Below are positions 36,145 to 43,990 of a stretch of DNA of 64,000 nucleotides, piece by piece (position 1 is the stretch's first letter; the number at the start of each line of letters is the position of its first letter). A program made the translations under genes and the position numbers. The notes beneath the pieces are model-generated. The model worked only from the letters and a program-made list of their open reading frames with translations. It had not been told where the DNA came from and did no database searches. The stretch spans positions 1,302,001 to 1,366,000 of the forward strand of contig NZ_BMFT01000001.1 of assembly GCF_014639155.1 (NCBI RefSeq), given 5' to 3'. This stretch comes from Paenibacillus segetis. GTDB taxonomy: Bacteria > Bacillota > Bacilli > Paenibacillales > Paenibacillaceae.

Positions 36145-36167
36145 ATGATGATAATGAGCAATATGCC

Positions 36168-36196
36168 TTGCTATGCTATCTAAAGTGTGGTAAAAT
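36168..36196 (+). promoter_or_regulatory. SigA promoter of rplS
   Basis: TTGCTA (36168-36173) and TAAAAT (36191-36196) are 17 bases apart. The predicted transcript begins about 95 bases before rplS, leaving room for a leader. Confidence 0.65.
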
Positions 36197-36202
36197 TTCA
36201 TT

Positions 36203-36298
36203 TGTTGTGAATTCGGTGGTCCTCTGCGGATAATGAAAGAGAACATGAGGTTTCTCTGGAAGAGGCAAGAACACCTGAGTGGAAGGAGGAAGTCATAA
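36203..36298 (+). ncRNA. Candidate L19 leader RNA upstream of rplS
   Basis: The leader can fold into nested stems: GGTG (from about 36217) with CACC, then CCTCT with AGAGG, enclosing GAGAAC-ATGAG-GTTTCTC. Rfam records L19 leader structures upstream of rplS in low-GC Gram-positive bacteria, where L19 is thought to regulate itself. I matched this by position and fold only, not by alignment. Confidence 0.5.
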
Positions 36299-36643
36299 AT
36301 GAATATTTTACAAGCGATTACGCAAGAACAACTTCGCAAAGATATTCCGAGTTTTCGTCCTGGGGACACTTTGAAAGTGTACGTAAAGGTTATTGAAGGA
36401 ACTCGTGAGCGTGTCCAATTGTTTGAAGGTGTTGTTATTAAGCGTCATGGTGGCGGAATCAGTGAAACCTTTACTGTTCGTAAAATTTCGAACGGTGTAG
36501 GTGTGGAAAGAGCTTTCCCAATCCATTCCCCAAAAATCGAAAAAATCGAAGTGGCTCGTCGTGGTAAAGTGCGTCGTGCTAAGTTGTACTATCTTCGTGA
36601 ACTTCGTGGTAAAGCAGCAAGAATTAAAGAAGCGCGTCGTTAA
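36299..36643 (+). CDS. rplS: 50S ribosomal protein L19
   Basis: The 114-residue protein has the L19 landmarks [32 protein letters not shown] and [29 protein letters not shown] precedes the ATG. It has its own promoter and leader and is followed by a terminator. Confidence 0.97.
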   Translation: MNILQAITQEQLRKDIPSFRPGDTLKVYVKVIEGTRERVQLFEGVVIKRHGGGISETFTVRKISNGVGVERAFPIHSPKIEKIEVARRGKVRRAKLYYLRELRGKAARIKEARR

Positions 36644-36658
36644 TATTTTAACGATCAA

Positions 36659-36692
36659 GGGGGCTTGGTATTTTACTCAAGCCCCTTTATTA
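36659..36692 (+). terminator. Terminator after rplS
   Basis: GGGGCTTG and CAAGCCCC pair across a 10-base loop, followed by TTTATTATTTC. Confidence 0.85.
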
Positions 36693-36747
36693 TTTCTAGA
36701 AACCGAATTTTGTTACATATACCATGACAAAGAGAGGTCACCGATCT

Positions 36748-37374
36748 ATGGAGCAGCAATTTCAATCGGAGCAGCACGCGGGCCATTCTGGAACATCACA
36801 GGACCCGCCTAAGAAAGAGAAAAATGAGGCTATTGAATGGCTCAAGGCCATCGTAATCGCTGTTGCTTTGGTTCTGGTGATTCGTTGGATTTTCTTCGCT
36901 CCGTTTATAGTAGACGGGCCGTCGATGCAGCCGAATTTCCATACGGGTGAAAGAATCATTGTAAACAAAATTCTATTTGATGTGAGACAACCGAAACACG
37001 GTGAAGTTATTGTTTTTCATGTGCCATCTGAGGGACGAGATTTCATCAAGCGAGTTATCGGAGTTCCTGGAGATACGGTAAAAGTCGAAGGCGACACGGT
37101 AACGGTTAATGGAAACGTAGTTGATGAAACATACATTAAAGAAGCTTTAGATGAGAAGCATAATAATAATGAGTTGTATAATACGAAAGCTGGCTTTCCG
37201 AATGATCAGTTTCAAGACGGGACGGTACCCGAAGGTCATGTATTTGTACTTGGGGATAATCGTTCCAATAGTACGGACAGCAGAAGCATCGGTTTTGTAC
37301 CATTTAAGGATATTGTAGGGCGTGCGGATTTGGTATTCTGGCCCCTTAAAGATATGGAATTTGTAAAACACTAA
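36748..37374 (+). CDS. lepB: Type I signal peptidase
   Basis: The 208-residue enzyme cuts signal peptides at the outer face of the membrane. A soluble polar N-terminus is followed by one membrane segment (about 33-52), the catalytic Ser59 in VDGPSMQP, Lys101 in FIKRVIGVPGD and the box GDNRSNSTDSR. ATG 36748 with AGAGGTCA is preferred over ATG 36724, which has no ribosome binding site. It belongs to the SipS/SipT type. Confidence 0.94.
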   Translation: MEQQFQSEQHAGHSGTSQDPPKKEKNEAIEWLKAIVIAVALVLVIRWIFFAPFIVDGPSMQPNFHTGERIIVNKILFDVRQPKHGEVIVFHVPSEGRDFIKRVIGVPGDTVKVEGDTVTVNGNVVDETYIKEALDEKHNNNELYNTKAGFPNDQFQDGTVPEGHVFVLGDNRSNSTDSRSIGFVPFKDIVGRADLVFWPLKDMEFVKH

Positions 37375-37417
37375 TGTCATTCGAAAGAAGAGCATAAACG
37401 GGAACTAGAGGTGAAAA

Positions 37418-38284
37418 ATGATGACAATTCAATGGTTTCCCGGACATATGACCAGAGCTCGCCGTCAGATTCAGGATAAATTGAAGCTGATCGACGTCGT
37501 CATCGAATTACTGGATGCAAGGCTTCCATTATCCAGTAGAAATCCAATGATCGATGACATTTTACAGGGTAAACCCCGCATGATTGTATTAAATAAAGCG
37601 GATTTGGCCGATTCTACTGTTACGCGTGAGTGGATGGAGTTCTTTAAGAACGAAGGTCATTTGACGATAGCAGTTGATGCATCGACTGGCCTCGGAATTA
37701 AGGAAATTCCAATATTGGCAAAACAATTGCTCAAGGAAAAGATCGACAGGCAGATCGCCAAGGGAATCAATCCACGGGCGGTTCGTGCCTTGATCGTTGG
37801 AATTCCAAACGTCGGAAAATCTACACTAATCAATCGGTTGGCTGGGCGTAACATTGCAGCTACAGGTGATCGTCCTGGGGTAACAAAAGGGCAACAGTGG
37901 ATTAAAGTCGGCACGGAAATGGAGTTGCTTGACACGCCAGGGATTTTATGGCCAAAGTTTGAGGATCAAAACGTAGGTTACCGACTTGCGGTGACTGGCG
38001 CGATCAAAGAGGAGATCCTTAATGTTGAGGATATCGCATTCTTTGCTGTAAAATATTTGTCCAAGTATTATTGGTCCCCTATGCAAGAGCGATTCGATTT
38101 GGGGGAACAACCTCGCGATTTTGATAATCCTGATGAGATCGTATCCGTGATGGAAGCGATCGGTCGTAAACGCGGCTGTATTGTAAGCGGAGGACGTGTC
38201 GATTTAGAGAAAGCATCTTCATTGTTATTACGTGAATTACGGGCTGGCAAAATGGGAACATTTTCACTGGAAGCTCCATATTAA
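37418..38284 (+). CDS. rbgA: Ribosome biogenesis GTPase RbgA (YlqF)
   Basis: The 288-residue protein is a circularly permuted GTPase: NKAD (residues 59-62, G4) comes before [14 protein letters not shown] (G1) and DTPGILWP (G3). It is needed for late 50S assembly. GAGGTG precedes the ATGATG start. The order lepB-rbgA-rnhB is conserved in Firmicutes, here with a sugar-phosphate transferase inserted. A terminator follows. Confidence 0.96.
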   Translation: MMTIQWFPGHMTRARRQIQDKLKLIDVVIELLDARLPLSSRNPMIDDILQGKPRMIVLNKADLADSTVTREWMEFFKNEGHLTIAVDASTGLGIKEIPILAKQLLKEKIDRQIAKGINPRAVRALIVGIPNVGKSTLINRLAGRNIAATGDRPGVTKGQQWIKVGTEMELLDTPGILWPKFEDQNVGYRLAVTGAIKEEILNVEDIAFFAVKYLSKYYWSPMQERFDLGEQPRDFDNPDEIVSVMEAIGRKRGCIVSGGRVDLEKASSLLLRELRAGKMGTFSLEAPY

Positions 38285-38322
38285 AAAATGACCGTCCACC
38301 TTGAATGGGACGGTCATTTTTT
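38284..38322 (+). terminator. Terminator after rbgA
   Basis: AATGACCGTCC and GGGACGGTCATT pair across a 9-base loop, with six T residues after it and A residues before it, so it can act in both directions. Confidence 0.9.
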
Positions 38323-38355
38323 CTATACTTATATCAGCCATGTCTAACGGAGATA

Positions 38356-38384
38356 TCGACATTTTCTCCGTGCAATTGTATAAT
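38356..38384 (+). promoter_or_regulatory. SigA promoter of the glycosyltransferase 4 gene
   Basis: TCGACA (38356-38361) and TATAAT (38379-38384) are 17 bases apart. A second TATAAT at 38398-38403 overlaps the ribosome binding site and is less likely. Confidence 0.6.
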
Positions 38385-38414
38385 CTTGTTGATTATATAT
38401 AATGGGGTGTTAAT

Positions 38415-39374
38415 ATTTTATATTTCATTTGCTTTGTGATGTCGTTTCTAATTGTATATATACTTATTCCACCGTTTGGTAGATTTGCATTTCGGATTGA
38501 TTTTGTAGATAAGCCGAGGAAGGATGTAGAACGCAAGCTGCATCGTGAACCGATCCCGCTTACAGCGAGCTACGTTATTTTTATAGGTTTTTTTGTTACG
38601 TATTTGCTCCTTGGTAGAGAGTTTAATATGGAAACGGTAGCTATATTTATTGGTGGAATGATGTTACTCGTTATTGGTACTCTTGATGATTGGTACAAGA
38701 CGAAGGGCAAAGATTTTCCAGCTCTTCCTAAATTGATTGTTCAAATTATGGCTGCAGTTATTGTATATGCTTCTGGAATTTCATTTACGGGATTTGTTAA
38801 CCCATTTTCGGGTGATTATGTCGTCCTTCCTGGGATGTTACAATTTATATTAACTATTTTATGGATTTTCGGTGTAACGACGGTCATCAATTTCTCAGAT
38901 GGTTTGGATGGACTTGCTGGAGGATTATCTGCAATATCAGGAATTACGCTATTTATCGTAGCTATAACCAAAGGACAATCAAACTCAGCGATTATGGCCA
39001 TTATTCTCGTTGGTGTAACGCTCGCCTACTTACGATACAACAAGGCACCAGCAAAAATATTTATGGGTGATGCAGGAGCAACATTTCTCGGCTTCATACT
39101 AGCGGTCATCGCGCTAGACGGGGCATTCAAGCAAGCCACGGTCTTATCGTTGTTTATTCCTGTTCTTGCGCTAGGTGTTCCGATTTTTGATAATTTGTTT
39201 GTTATTATCAAGCGTTTTTCCCAAGGAAAATCAATTTATGTAGCCGATGCAAGTCAAGCACATTATCGGTTGCTCCGTGCGGGATTGACTCACCGCCAAA
39301 CGGTTATGATTCTTTGGTTAATTAGTACTTGTCTTAGTTTGTCTTCGATTATACTCCTCCTCATTCAAACGTAA
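38415..39374 (+). CDS. Undecaprenyl-phosphate sugar-1-phosphate transferase (MraY/WecA/TagO family)
   Basis: The roughly 319-residue integral membrane enzyme transfers a sugar-1-phosphate, probably GlcNAc-1-P, to undecaprenyl phosphate, the first step of wall teichoic acid or other surface glycans. Motifs DDWYKTKG, NFSDGLDGLAGG and KIFMGDAGATFLGF are present. The plain GTG at 38436 has no ribosome binding site and would cut the first membrane helix. ATT at 38415, five bases after GGGGTG, restores the usual N-terminus (LYFICFVMSFLIVYILIPP). The ATT start is inference. Confidence 0.9.
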   Translation: MLYFICFVMSFLIVYILIPPFGRFAFRIDFVDKPRKDVERKLHREPIPLTASYVIFIGFFVTYLLLGREFNMETVAIFIGGMMLLVIGTLDDWYKTKGKDFPALPKLIVQIMAAVIVYASGISFTGFVNPFSGDYVVLPGMLQFILTILWIFGVTTVINFSDGLDGLAGGLSAISGITLFIVAITKGQSNSAIMAIILVGVTLAYLRYNKAPAKIFMGDAGATFLGFILAVIALDGAFKQATVLSLFIPVLALGVPIFDNLFVIIKRFSQGKSIYVADASQAHYRLLRAGLTHRQTVMILWLISTCLSLSSIILLLIQT

Positions 39375-39433
39375 AGAATATAGAGATGCTATCGTTTAAT
39401 CGTTAGACGGGGGGACAATTAAAATTTAATCTC

Positions 39434-39470
39434 AGCGCGTGTCGATAATTAATCGGTGCGTGCTATTTTA
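39434..39470 (+). terminator. Terminator after glycosyltransferase 4 gene
   Basis: AGCGCGTGTCGA pairs with TCGGTGCGTGCT as RNA with several G-U pairs, a 12-bp stem with a 7-base loop, then ATTTTAG. Confidence 0.65.
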
Positions 39471-39518
39471 GATTTGCTTAAATTTCGTCAATTCTATTTG
39501 GGGGAATTTTGATCTAAA

Positions 39519-39698
39519 CGGAATAACTCCAGTTATTTTGTTGAAGGAATCCATTATTTCTCTTTTAGCTGGAATAGCTCCAGTTAATTTAAATGTCTAC
39601 CTCACTATTGCTTCAATGAGTCAAATTTAAATGGAGAAATTCCCGTTATGTCACTTGATGATGAGACTATCTTTCAAATAGATGGAGATATTCCTGTT
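39519..39698. repeat. Four spaced copies of GGA-N5-TCC-NGTT element
   Basis: The gap 39375-39990 has no gene. Four related 16-base units lie at about 39520 (GGAATAACTCCAGTTA), 39571 (GGAATAGCTCCAGTTA), 39633 (GGAGAAATTCCCGTTA) and 39683 (GGAGATATTCCTGTTC), 50-62 bases apart. All keep the GGA-N5-TCC palindrome followed by NGTT. They look like a decaying dispersed repeat; the family and role are unknown to me. Confidence 0.6.
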
Positions 39699-39872
39699 CA
39701 TATGTTCAACTCTTACGTCATGCCAAAAAGATTCAGTCAATCATGAATAAACTCTATAAGAATAAAGGTGTTATGCCGATAATAGGGTTATAGCTATTAA
39801 CTCAACTACTTGCTAATTTAATAGAAGATAAGTAAAATCTAAAGGGGTTTTTCTATCTAACGCTTTGGAAGA

Positions 39873-39978
39873 AAGTTTTGTTGGAAGATGAACATAGTTA
39901 TGCTCACAAAACTTAAGTGTATGCTTACGAAGTAAGTTTTGTACGAACTATAGTCAAAGAGTAACGCCCACAAAACTT
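39873..39978. repeat. ACAAAACTT/AAGTTTTGT repeats before rnhB
   Basis: The 9-base word ACAAAACTT or its complement occurs four times in 106 bases: AAGTTTTGT at 39873, ACAAAACTTA at 39906, TAAGTTTTGT at 39933 and ACAAAACTT at 39970. The middle two form a perfect 10-bp stem with a 17-base loop. The last copy ends directly before the AGGAGG ribosome binding site of rnhB, so alternative RNA pairings could hide or expose it. Confidence 0.6.
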
Positions 39979-39990
39979 TTAGGAGGAACT

Positions 39991-40608
39991 ATGAGTGATT
40001 TATTAAGTTATGAGCGGGAGTACTGGCCTTCACACCAGTATATAGCTGGGATTGATGAGGTGGGGCGAGGATGTCTATTCGGAGATGTCGTTGCTGCTGC
40101 TGTAATATTGCCAAAGGACTTGGTTTTGGAGGATGTTAATGACTCTAAGAAGCTAAGCGCAAAGAAACGTGATAAATTGTACGATATTATTATAGAACAT
40201 GCCCTCGCTGTAGGTGTAGGGTTTGTGGACTCAGAAATGATAGATCGAATTAATATTAAGCAAGCGGCTAGAGTGGCTATGAAGCAGGCGGTAGAACAGC
40301 TTAAGATTACCCCTGATTTTATGTTGATTGATGCCGAAAAGATGGATGTGAAAATTCCACAGTTGTCTGTTATTAAAGGTGATGCGACCAGTCAATCGAT
40401 CGCAGCAGCGTCAATTGTCGCTAAGGTAACAAGGGATCGGCTTTGCGAAGGGGAATGGGATGCGCTTTATCCAGAGTATGGGATTGCCATACATAAAGGT
40501 TATGCTACGAAGTTTCATCGTGAACAAATTTTGGCCTTTGGAGCAACACCTATGCATCGTAAGAGCTTTTTAACTAATATATTTATTCAGGAGCAAACTT
40601 TGTTCTAA
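39991..40608 (+). CDS. rnhB: Ribonuclease HII
   Basis: The 205-residue enzyme cleaves RNA in RNA-DNA hybrids and removes misincorporated ribonucleotides. The catalytic acids are in GIDEVGRG (residues 20-27), LIDAEKMDV and the C-terminal VAKVTRDRL region. AGGAGG lies five bases before the ATG. It is 616 bases downstream of the glycosyltransferase gene and has its own terminator. Confidence 0.95.
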   Translation: MSDLLSYEREYWPSHQYIAGIDEVGRGCLFGDVVAAAVILPKDLVLEDVNDSKKLSAKKRDKLYDIIIEHALAVGVGFVDSEMIDRINIKQAARVAMKQAVEQLKITPDFMLIDAEKMDVKIPQLSVIKGDATSQSIAAASIVAKVTRDRLCEGEWDALYPEYGIAIHKGYATKFHREQILAFGATPMHRKSFLTNIFIQEQTLF

Positions 40609-40610
40609 GA

Positions 40611-40637
40611 GCCCGCCATAGTTAGAGGCGGGTTTTC
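40611..40637 (+). terminator. Terminator after rnhB
   Basis: GCCCGCC and GGCGGGT pair across a 9-base loop, followed by TTTTCG. Confidence 0.8.
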
Positions 40638-40667
40638 GTATACATCTGTCAGAGAGGGGTGAGCTAA

Positions 40668-42695
40668 ATGAATATTGGACCATTGATCCGTAATCTGGTG
40701 GGAGATACCAGGGCAGGAACACCAAGAACGATGGAATTAAAAACGGGACAAGTTGTTAGAGGTACCGTATTAAGTGTGTCTGAAGATGGGCAGGAAGCAG
40801 TTATTCAAGTTCAAGGGGTAAAGCTTCATGCTACATTGGAAACCCCTCTAAAATCAGGAGAGACAACGCTACTTCAGGTACAACAGCCAAATCAAGGTGG
40901 AACGCTTGTACTCAAACCGATGGGCACTCAACCAGGTGTTCAGATGTCAGAGGCTTCAATGACTGAGGTCCTCAAAACGCTAGGGTTGGAGAACACGTCA
41001 GCTAACCGAGAATTAATAAGTCAGATGCAGGCTAATGGGCTACCGTTAACGAAGGAAAGTGTTTCGCAAATAATACAGACTTTAGCTCATAAACCAGTAG
41101 AGGTTCCGCTCTCGGAATGGATCCAAGCGGCAAGTATTGCAAACGGTCGTGGTTTGCCTATTACGGGGGAAACAGTGGCAGGATTGCATCAGGCAGTATT
41201 TGGTCCTCCACTTCATGAGTTGTTATCTTCACTTGAAGATGGATTAGCTAAATTTTTGGCTCAGAATGTAGCATCATCTGGTAAGGGCTTAAGTGGAGAT
41301 GGCCTTGGAGCTTCAGGGAATGCAGGGACAATAGGGAATAGTGGTCAGTTGCTTGCTCAGCAGAATAATAATGCGGCTCAAGCTTCTACTAGCTCGGTGC
41401 CAATTGCAAATAGTAATGTTGCTTTGTCCAATACAGCGCCAGAAGGTAGTGGCCAAAATGGACTACTACTTCAGGGAAGCTTAGGTGGAGAGAAGAGTGG
41501 GGCAAGCTTATTAATAAAGTTGCAAAATGTATTGCTTGAACTGCGTTCGACCGTACCACAGGATGGAATATCTACAACTGGAGCACAATCGCAAGAAGCG
41601 GGGACGGCAAAGACGGTGGCTGATCCTCAACCAGGAGCAGCAAGAGCAGGCGTGGACCCGCAGATAACGGGTCCGGCAGGCAATGCCGCCCCCGCCGGGA
41701 ATTCCCCGGCGGGTAGCGGCCAAGCCGCTGCCGCAAGCGCAGCTGCGGCCATGGCGGCGCCTGCGGCGCATGGCGAAGAGGGCCAGCAGGCCCCTTCGCC
41801 AGGCACGCGTCCCACCGCCGAGGCGGAGTCGTGGGTGGGACGCGTGCTCAAGCTGCTCGGTGCGGAGCACGAGCAGCAGTCGCTGCGCGCGGCCGCGCCT
41901 AGCGCGCCGCCAGCGCAGGGGGCAGCGCCGCAGGCCGCAGGCGCGGCGCAGCAGGCACTCGCCGGGAGCGCGGATGCGCCCGGCGATGGAACAGCGCCCC
42001 CCGCTACTGCTGGAGGCGCAGCGGCCCCTGCCGCCGCCCTTGTCGTACCGCACGGCGGCGGCACAGACAAAGCTGCAGCCACCTCAGCGGCTTTGCATTC
42101 GGCGCTGCATGAACTAACGCCGGATGCCGTAGCAAGCGCTAGTACGGCTAAAGAGACGCTGAAGGGACTGCTCCTGCAGATTGCCGCGGCTGACGATATT
42201 CCTGCACCACTACAAGAGGCGGCGAAGCAGCTTGTCCATCAACTTACCGGTCAGCAATTACTTCTGAATACAGACAGAACATCACCGTTTGCTCAAGTAA
42301 CGATGTTCATCCCTTTTATAGGGCCGGATGGTCAGCAAACCGCCTCCGTTCATATTGAATCCAGACGTGGCCGGAAGGGGGAAATGGATCCCTCCAATTG
42401 TCGCTTGTGGTTTGATCTACAAATGAAAGCATTAGGGCAAATTATGGTTGACGTGCAAGTAGCCGATAAGAAGGTCCTACTGAAGATCTATAGTGAACAG
42501 GAATCTACTGGAGTATTTCTAGAATCAAGACAGGATGAAATAGAAGCTGCACTCGAAGCTACAGGCTATCAGTTGCTTTCCATGAAAGCAGAACTATTAA
42601 TTAGGCCAGAGAGTGAGGATAATACCGGGAATGAATTGGGGATGTCGGCTTCATATACGCCAAGTCCTTATAAAGGAGTGGACTATCGGGTATGA
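40668..42695 (+). CDS. ylqG: FliK C-terminal-like protein YlqG with Ala/Pro-rich linker
   Basis: The 675-residue protein starts with a small folded part (IGPLIRNLVGDTRAGTPRTM, ELKTGQVVRGTVL) and ends with a flagellar hook-length control (FliK) C-terminal-like domain (LWFDLQMKALGQIMVDVQVADKKVLLKIYSE). Between them, about residues 300-480, is an Ala/Pro/Gly-rich low-complexity linker. The DNA there (41.6-42.1 kb) is far richer in GC than the rest and gives long antisense open frames. The gene lies at the ylqG position. Its function is unknown; the following ylqH (FlhB-like) suggests a secretion-related pair. Confidence 0.8.
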   Translation: MNIGPLIRNLVGDTRAGTPRTMELKTGQVVRGTVLSVSEDGQEAVIQVQGVKLHATLETPLKSGETTLLQVQQPNQGGTLVLKPMGTQPGVQMSEASMTEVLKTLGLENTSANRELISQMQANGLPLTKESVSQIIQTLAHKPVEVPLSEWIQAASIANGRGLPITGETVAGLHQAVFGPPLHELLSSLEDGLAKFLAQNVASSGKGLSGDGLGASGNAGTIGNSGQLLAQQNNNAAQASTSSVPIANSNVALSNTAPEGSGQNGLLLQGSLGGEKSGASLLIKLQNVLLELRSTVPQDGISTTGAQSQEAGTAKTVADPQPGAARAGVDPQITGPAGNAAPAGNSPAGSGQAAAASAAAAMAAPAAHGEEGQQAPSPGTRPTAEAESWVGRVLKLLGAEHEQQSLRAAAPSAPPAQGAAPQAAGAAQQALAGSADAPGDGTAPPATAGGAAAPAAALVVPHGGGTDKAAATSAALHSALHELTPDAVASASTAKETLKGLLLQIAAADDIPAPLQEAAKQLVHQLTGQQLLLNTDRTSPFAQVTMFIPFIGPDGQQTASVHIESRRGRKGEMDPSNCRLWFDLQMKALGQIMVDVQVADKKVLLKIYSEQESTGVFLESRQDEIEAALEATGYQLLSMKAELLIRPESEDNTGNELGMSASYTPSPYKGVDYRV

Positions 42696-42994
42696 GCGAG
42701 CATAAAGAAGATCGTTCACTCGCTTTCAAGAGAGCCGTAGCTCTGAAATATGAGCCTTCACAGAATGAGGCTCCAGTTATAACGGCTAAAGGTCGTGGAC
42801 TGTTGGCAGAGAGAATCATGGAGACGGCAAAAGAACATGGGATTCCAATACAGGAGGACCCGGCATTAGTTGAGGTACTCTCTAAGCTCGATCTTGATCA
42901 GCAAATCCCTCCTGAGCTTTATACCTTGGTGGCTGAAATTCTCAGTTTCGTCTATCGTTCCGACAAATTAGCGGAAAGAAGGATGTCTCGTTGA
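42692..42994 (+). CDS. ylqH: FlhB C-terminal-like protein YlqH
   Basis: The 100-residue protein matches the cytoplasmic tail of FlhB/YscU export-gate proteins: ALKYEPSQNEAPVITAKGRGLLAERI and IPIQEDPALVEVL. The usual NPTH autocleavage site is not present. It overlaps ylqG by four bases (ATGA-type) and yraN by four. Together with YlqG it mirrors the FliK-FlhB pair that controls substrate switching in flagellar export; whether it acts there is unknown. Confidence 0.85.
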   Translation: MSEHKEDRSLAFKRAVALKYEPSQNEAPVITAKGRGLLAERIMETAKEHGIPIQEDPALVEVLSKLDLDQQIPPELYTLVAEILSFVYRSDKLAERRMSR

Positions 42995-43353
42995 GAGATG
43001 ATATGAATCATATATCTAGATCCGATGGACGGAAAGCAAAAGGTCAATTAGCAGAACAAGCAGCGGCTGATTACTTATTTGCTCATGGATATGAAATCGT
43101 GGAGAGGAACTGGCGTTGTCGTTCAGGTGAGATTGATATTGTTGCCATACAAGATGACGTAATCGTTATTGTGGAAGTTCGTAGCCGTAGTAGTTATGCG
43201 TCGTCTTTTGGTACGCCATCTGAATCCATAACCGCTCGTAAAATGAAGCAGGTACGAGATACAGCTGCTGTGTATTTACATCATGTTCGGAAAAGTAACG
43301 CAATTGTACGTTTTGATGTACTAGCGATTACTTTGAACGTGATGAGTCACTAA
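42991..43353 (+). CDS. yraN: YraN family endonuclease-like protein (UPF0102)
   Basis: The 120-residue protein has the UPF0102 pattern GRKAKGQLAEQAAADYLFAHGY, NWRCRSGEIDIVA and VIVEVRSRS, a restriction-endonuclease-like fold with the E-D-ExK-type residues. The true start may be ATG 43003. The function is not settled; it is commonly located beside rnhB and comM/yifB, as here. Confidence 0.9.
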   Translation: MRDDMNHISRSDGRKAKGQLAEQAAADYLFAHGYEIVERNWRCRSGEIDIVAIQDDVIVIVEVRSRSSYASSFGTPSESITARKMKQVRDTAAVYLHHVRKSNAIVRFDVLAITLNVMSH

Positions 43354-43429
43354 GATTAGAGCATATAATTTCAGCATTTTAAATGATTGAGTCTAAGCGA
43401 TCAACATGATCTACAATAGTTAGCTGATC

Positions 43430-43469
43430 AACCGCTACTTCCTGATTTCTCAGGAAATAGCGGTTTTTT
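43430..43469. terminator. Bidirectional terminator between yraN and comM fragment
   Basis: AACCGCTACTTCCTG and CAGGAAATAGCGGTT pair with one mismatch around a short loop, followed by six T residues on the plus strand. Confidence 0.85.
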
Positions 43470-43486
43470 ACTTAGATAGAATTTGT

Positions 43487-43975
43487 TTAGCTCGTTAATT
43501 CCTGTCCCCTTCGATCAAGCTGACGATACTGAATGGCCTCCGCAATATGGTTCGCTGCAATCAGTTCTCTACCGTCAAGGTCAGCTATGGTTCGCGATAG
43601 TTTGATGATTCTATCAAAGGCCCGCATGCTGAGTCCTAGTGTCTCAAAGGATGATTTCAATAGCAATTCTGCTTCGTTACTCAGTTTGGAAAATTTACGA
43701 AGTGCACTCCCTGATAGCTCGCTATTATGGGAGTAAGGAGTCCCGCGGTATCTTCTCATTTGAATCTCTCCAGCTGTAAATACTTGCGTCCTCATTTCTA
43801 TAGAAGTAAGAGGAGAAGTATCGTTCTGCCAACCGGAAGGGCGGGGAACTTCTACATGCATATCGATCCGGTCTAGAAGTGGTCCAGAAATACGTTCCCG
43901 ATACTGAGCAATTCGGAACGGACTACATGTACATAGAGGAAGCGGAGGTTCTGAACCTAAATATCCGCACGGACA
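43487..43975 (-). pseudogene. comM: ComM/YifB Mg-chelatase-like ATPase, C-terminal fragment
   Basis: The minus strand encodes the last 162 residues of a YifB/ComM protein: CPCGYLG, then CTCSPFRIAQYRERISGPLLDRIDMHVEVP, and the C-terminal helical domain (LKSSFETLGLSMRAFDRIIKLSRTIADL, ANHIAEAIQYRQLD). The gene is cut at about 43976 by the prophage whose recombinase gene overlaps this point. The 5' part with the Walker motifs is not in the window and is expected beyond the other prophage end. ComM is a hexameric helicase used in branch migration during natural transformation. Confidence 0.85.
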
Positions 43976-43990
43976 AGCGTGAGGAGATTA
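43957..43990. other. Prophage attachment junction inside comM
   Basis: ComM-like coding on the minus strand can be followed up to CPCG at 43975. The recombinase gene, in a different frame of the same strand, ends with TAG at 43957-43959, so the two overlap by about 19 bases. The crossover of this serine recombinase must lie within or just beyond this overlap. The core cannot be fixed without the other junction. Confidence 0.6.

Noticed and set aside
41511..42117. Three long open frames antisense or out of frame to ylqG
   Set aside because: They lie wholly within the GC-rich linker, where stop codons are rare in every frame; they have no ribosome binding sites and are low-complexity Arg/Ala/Pro sequence.
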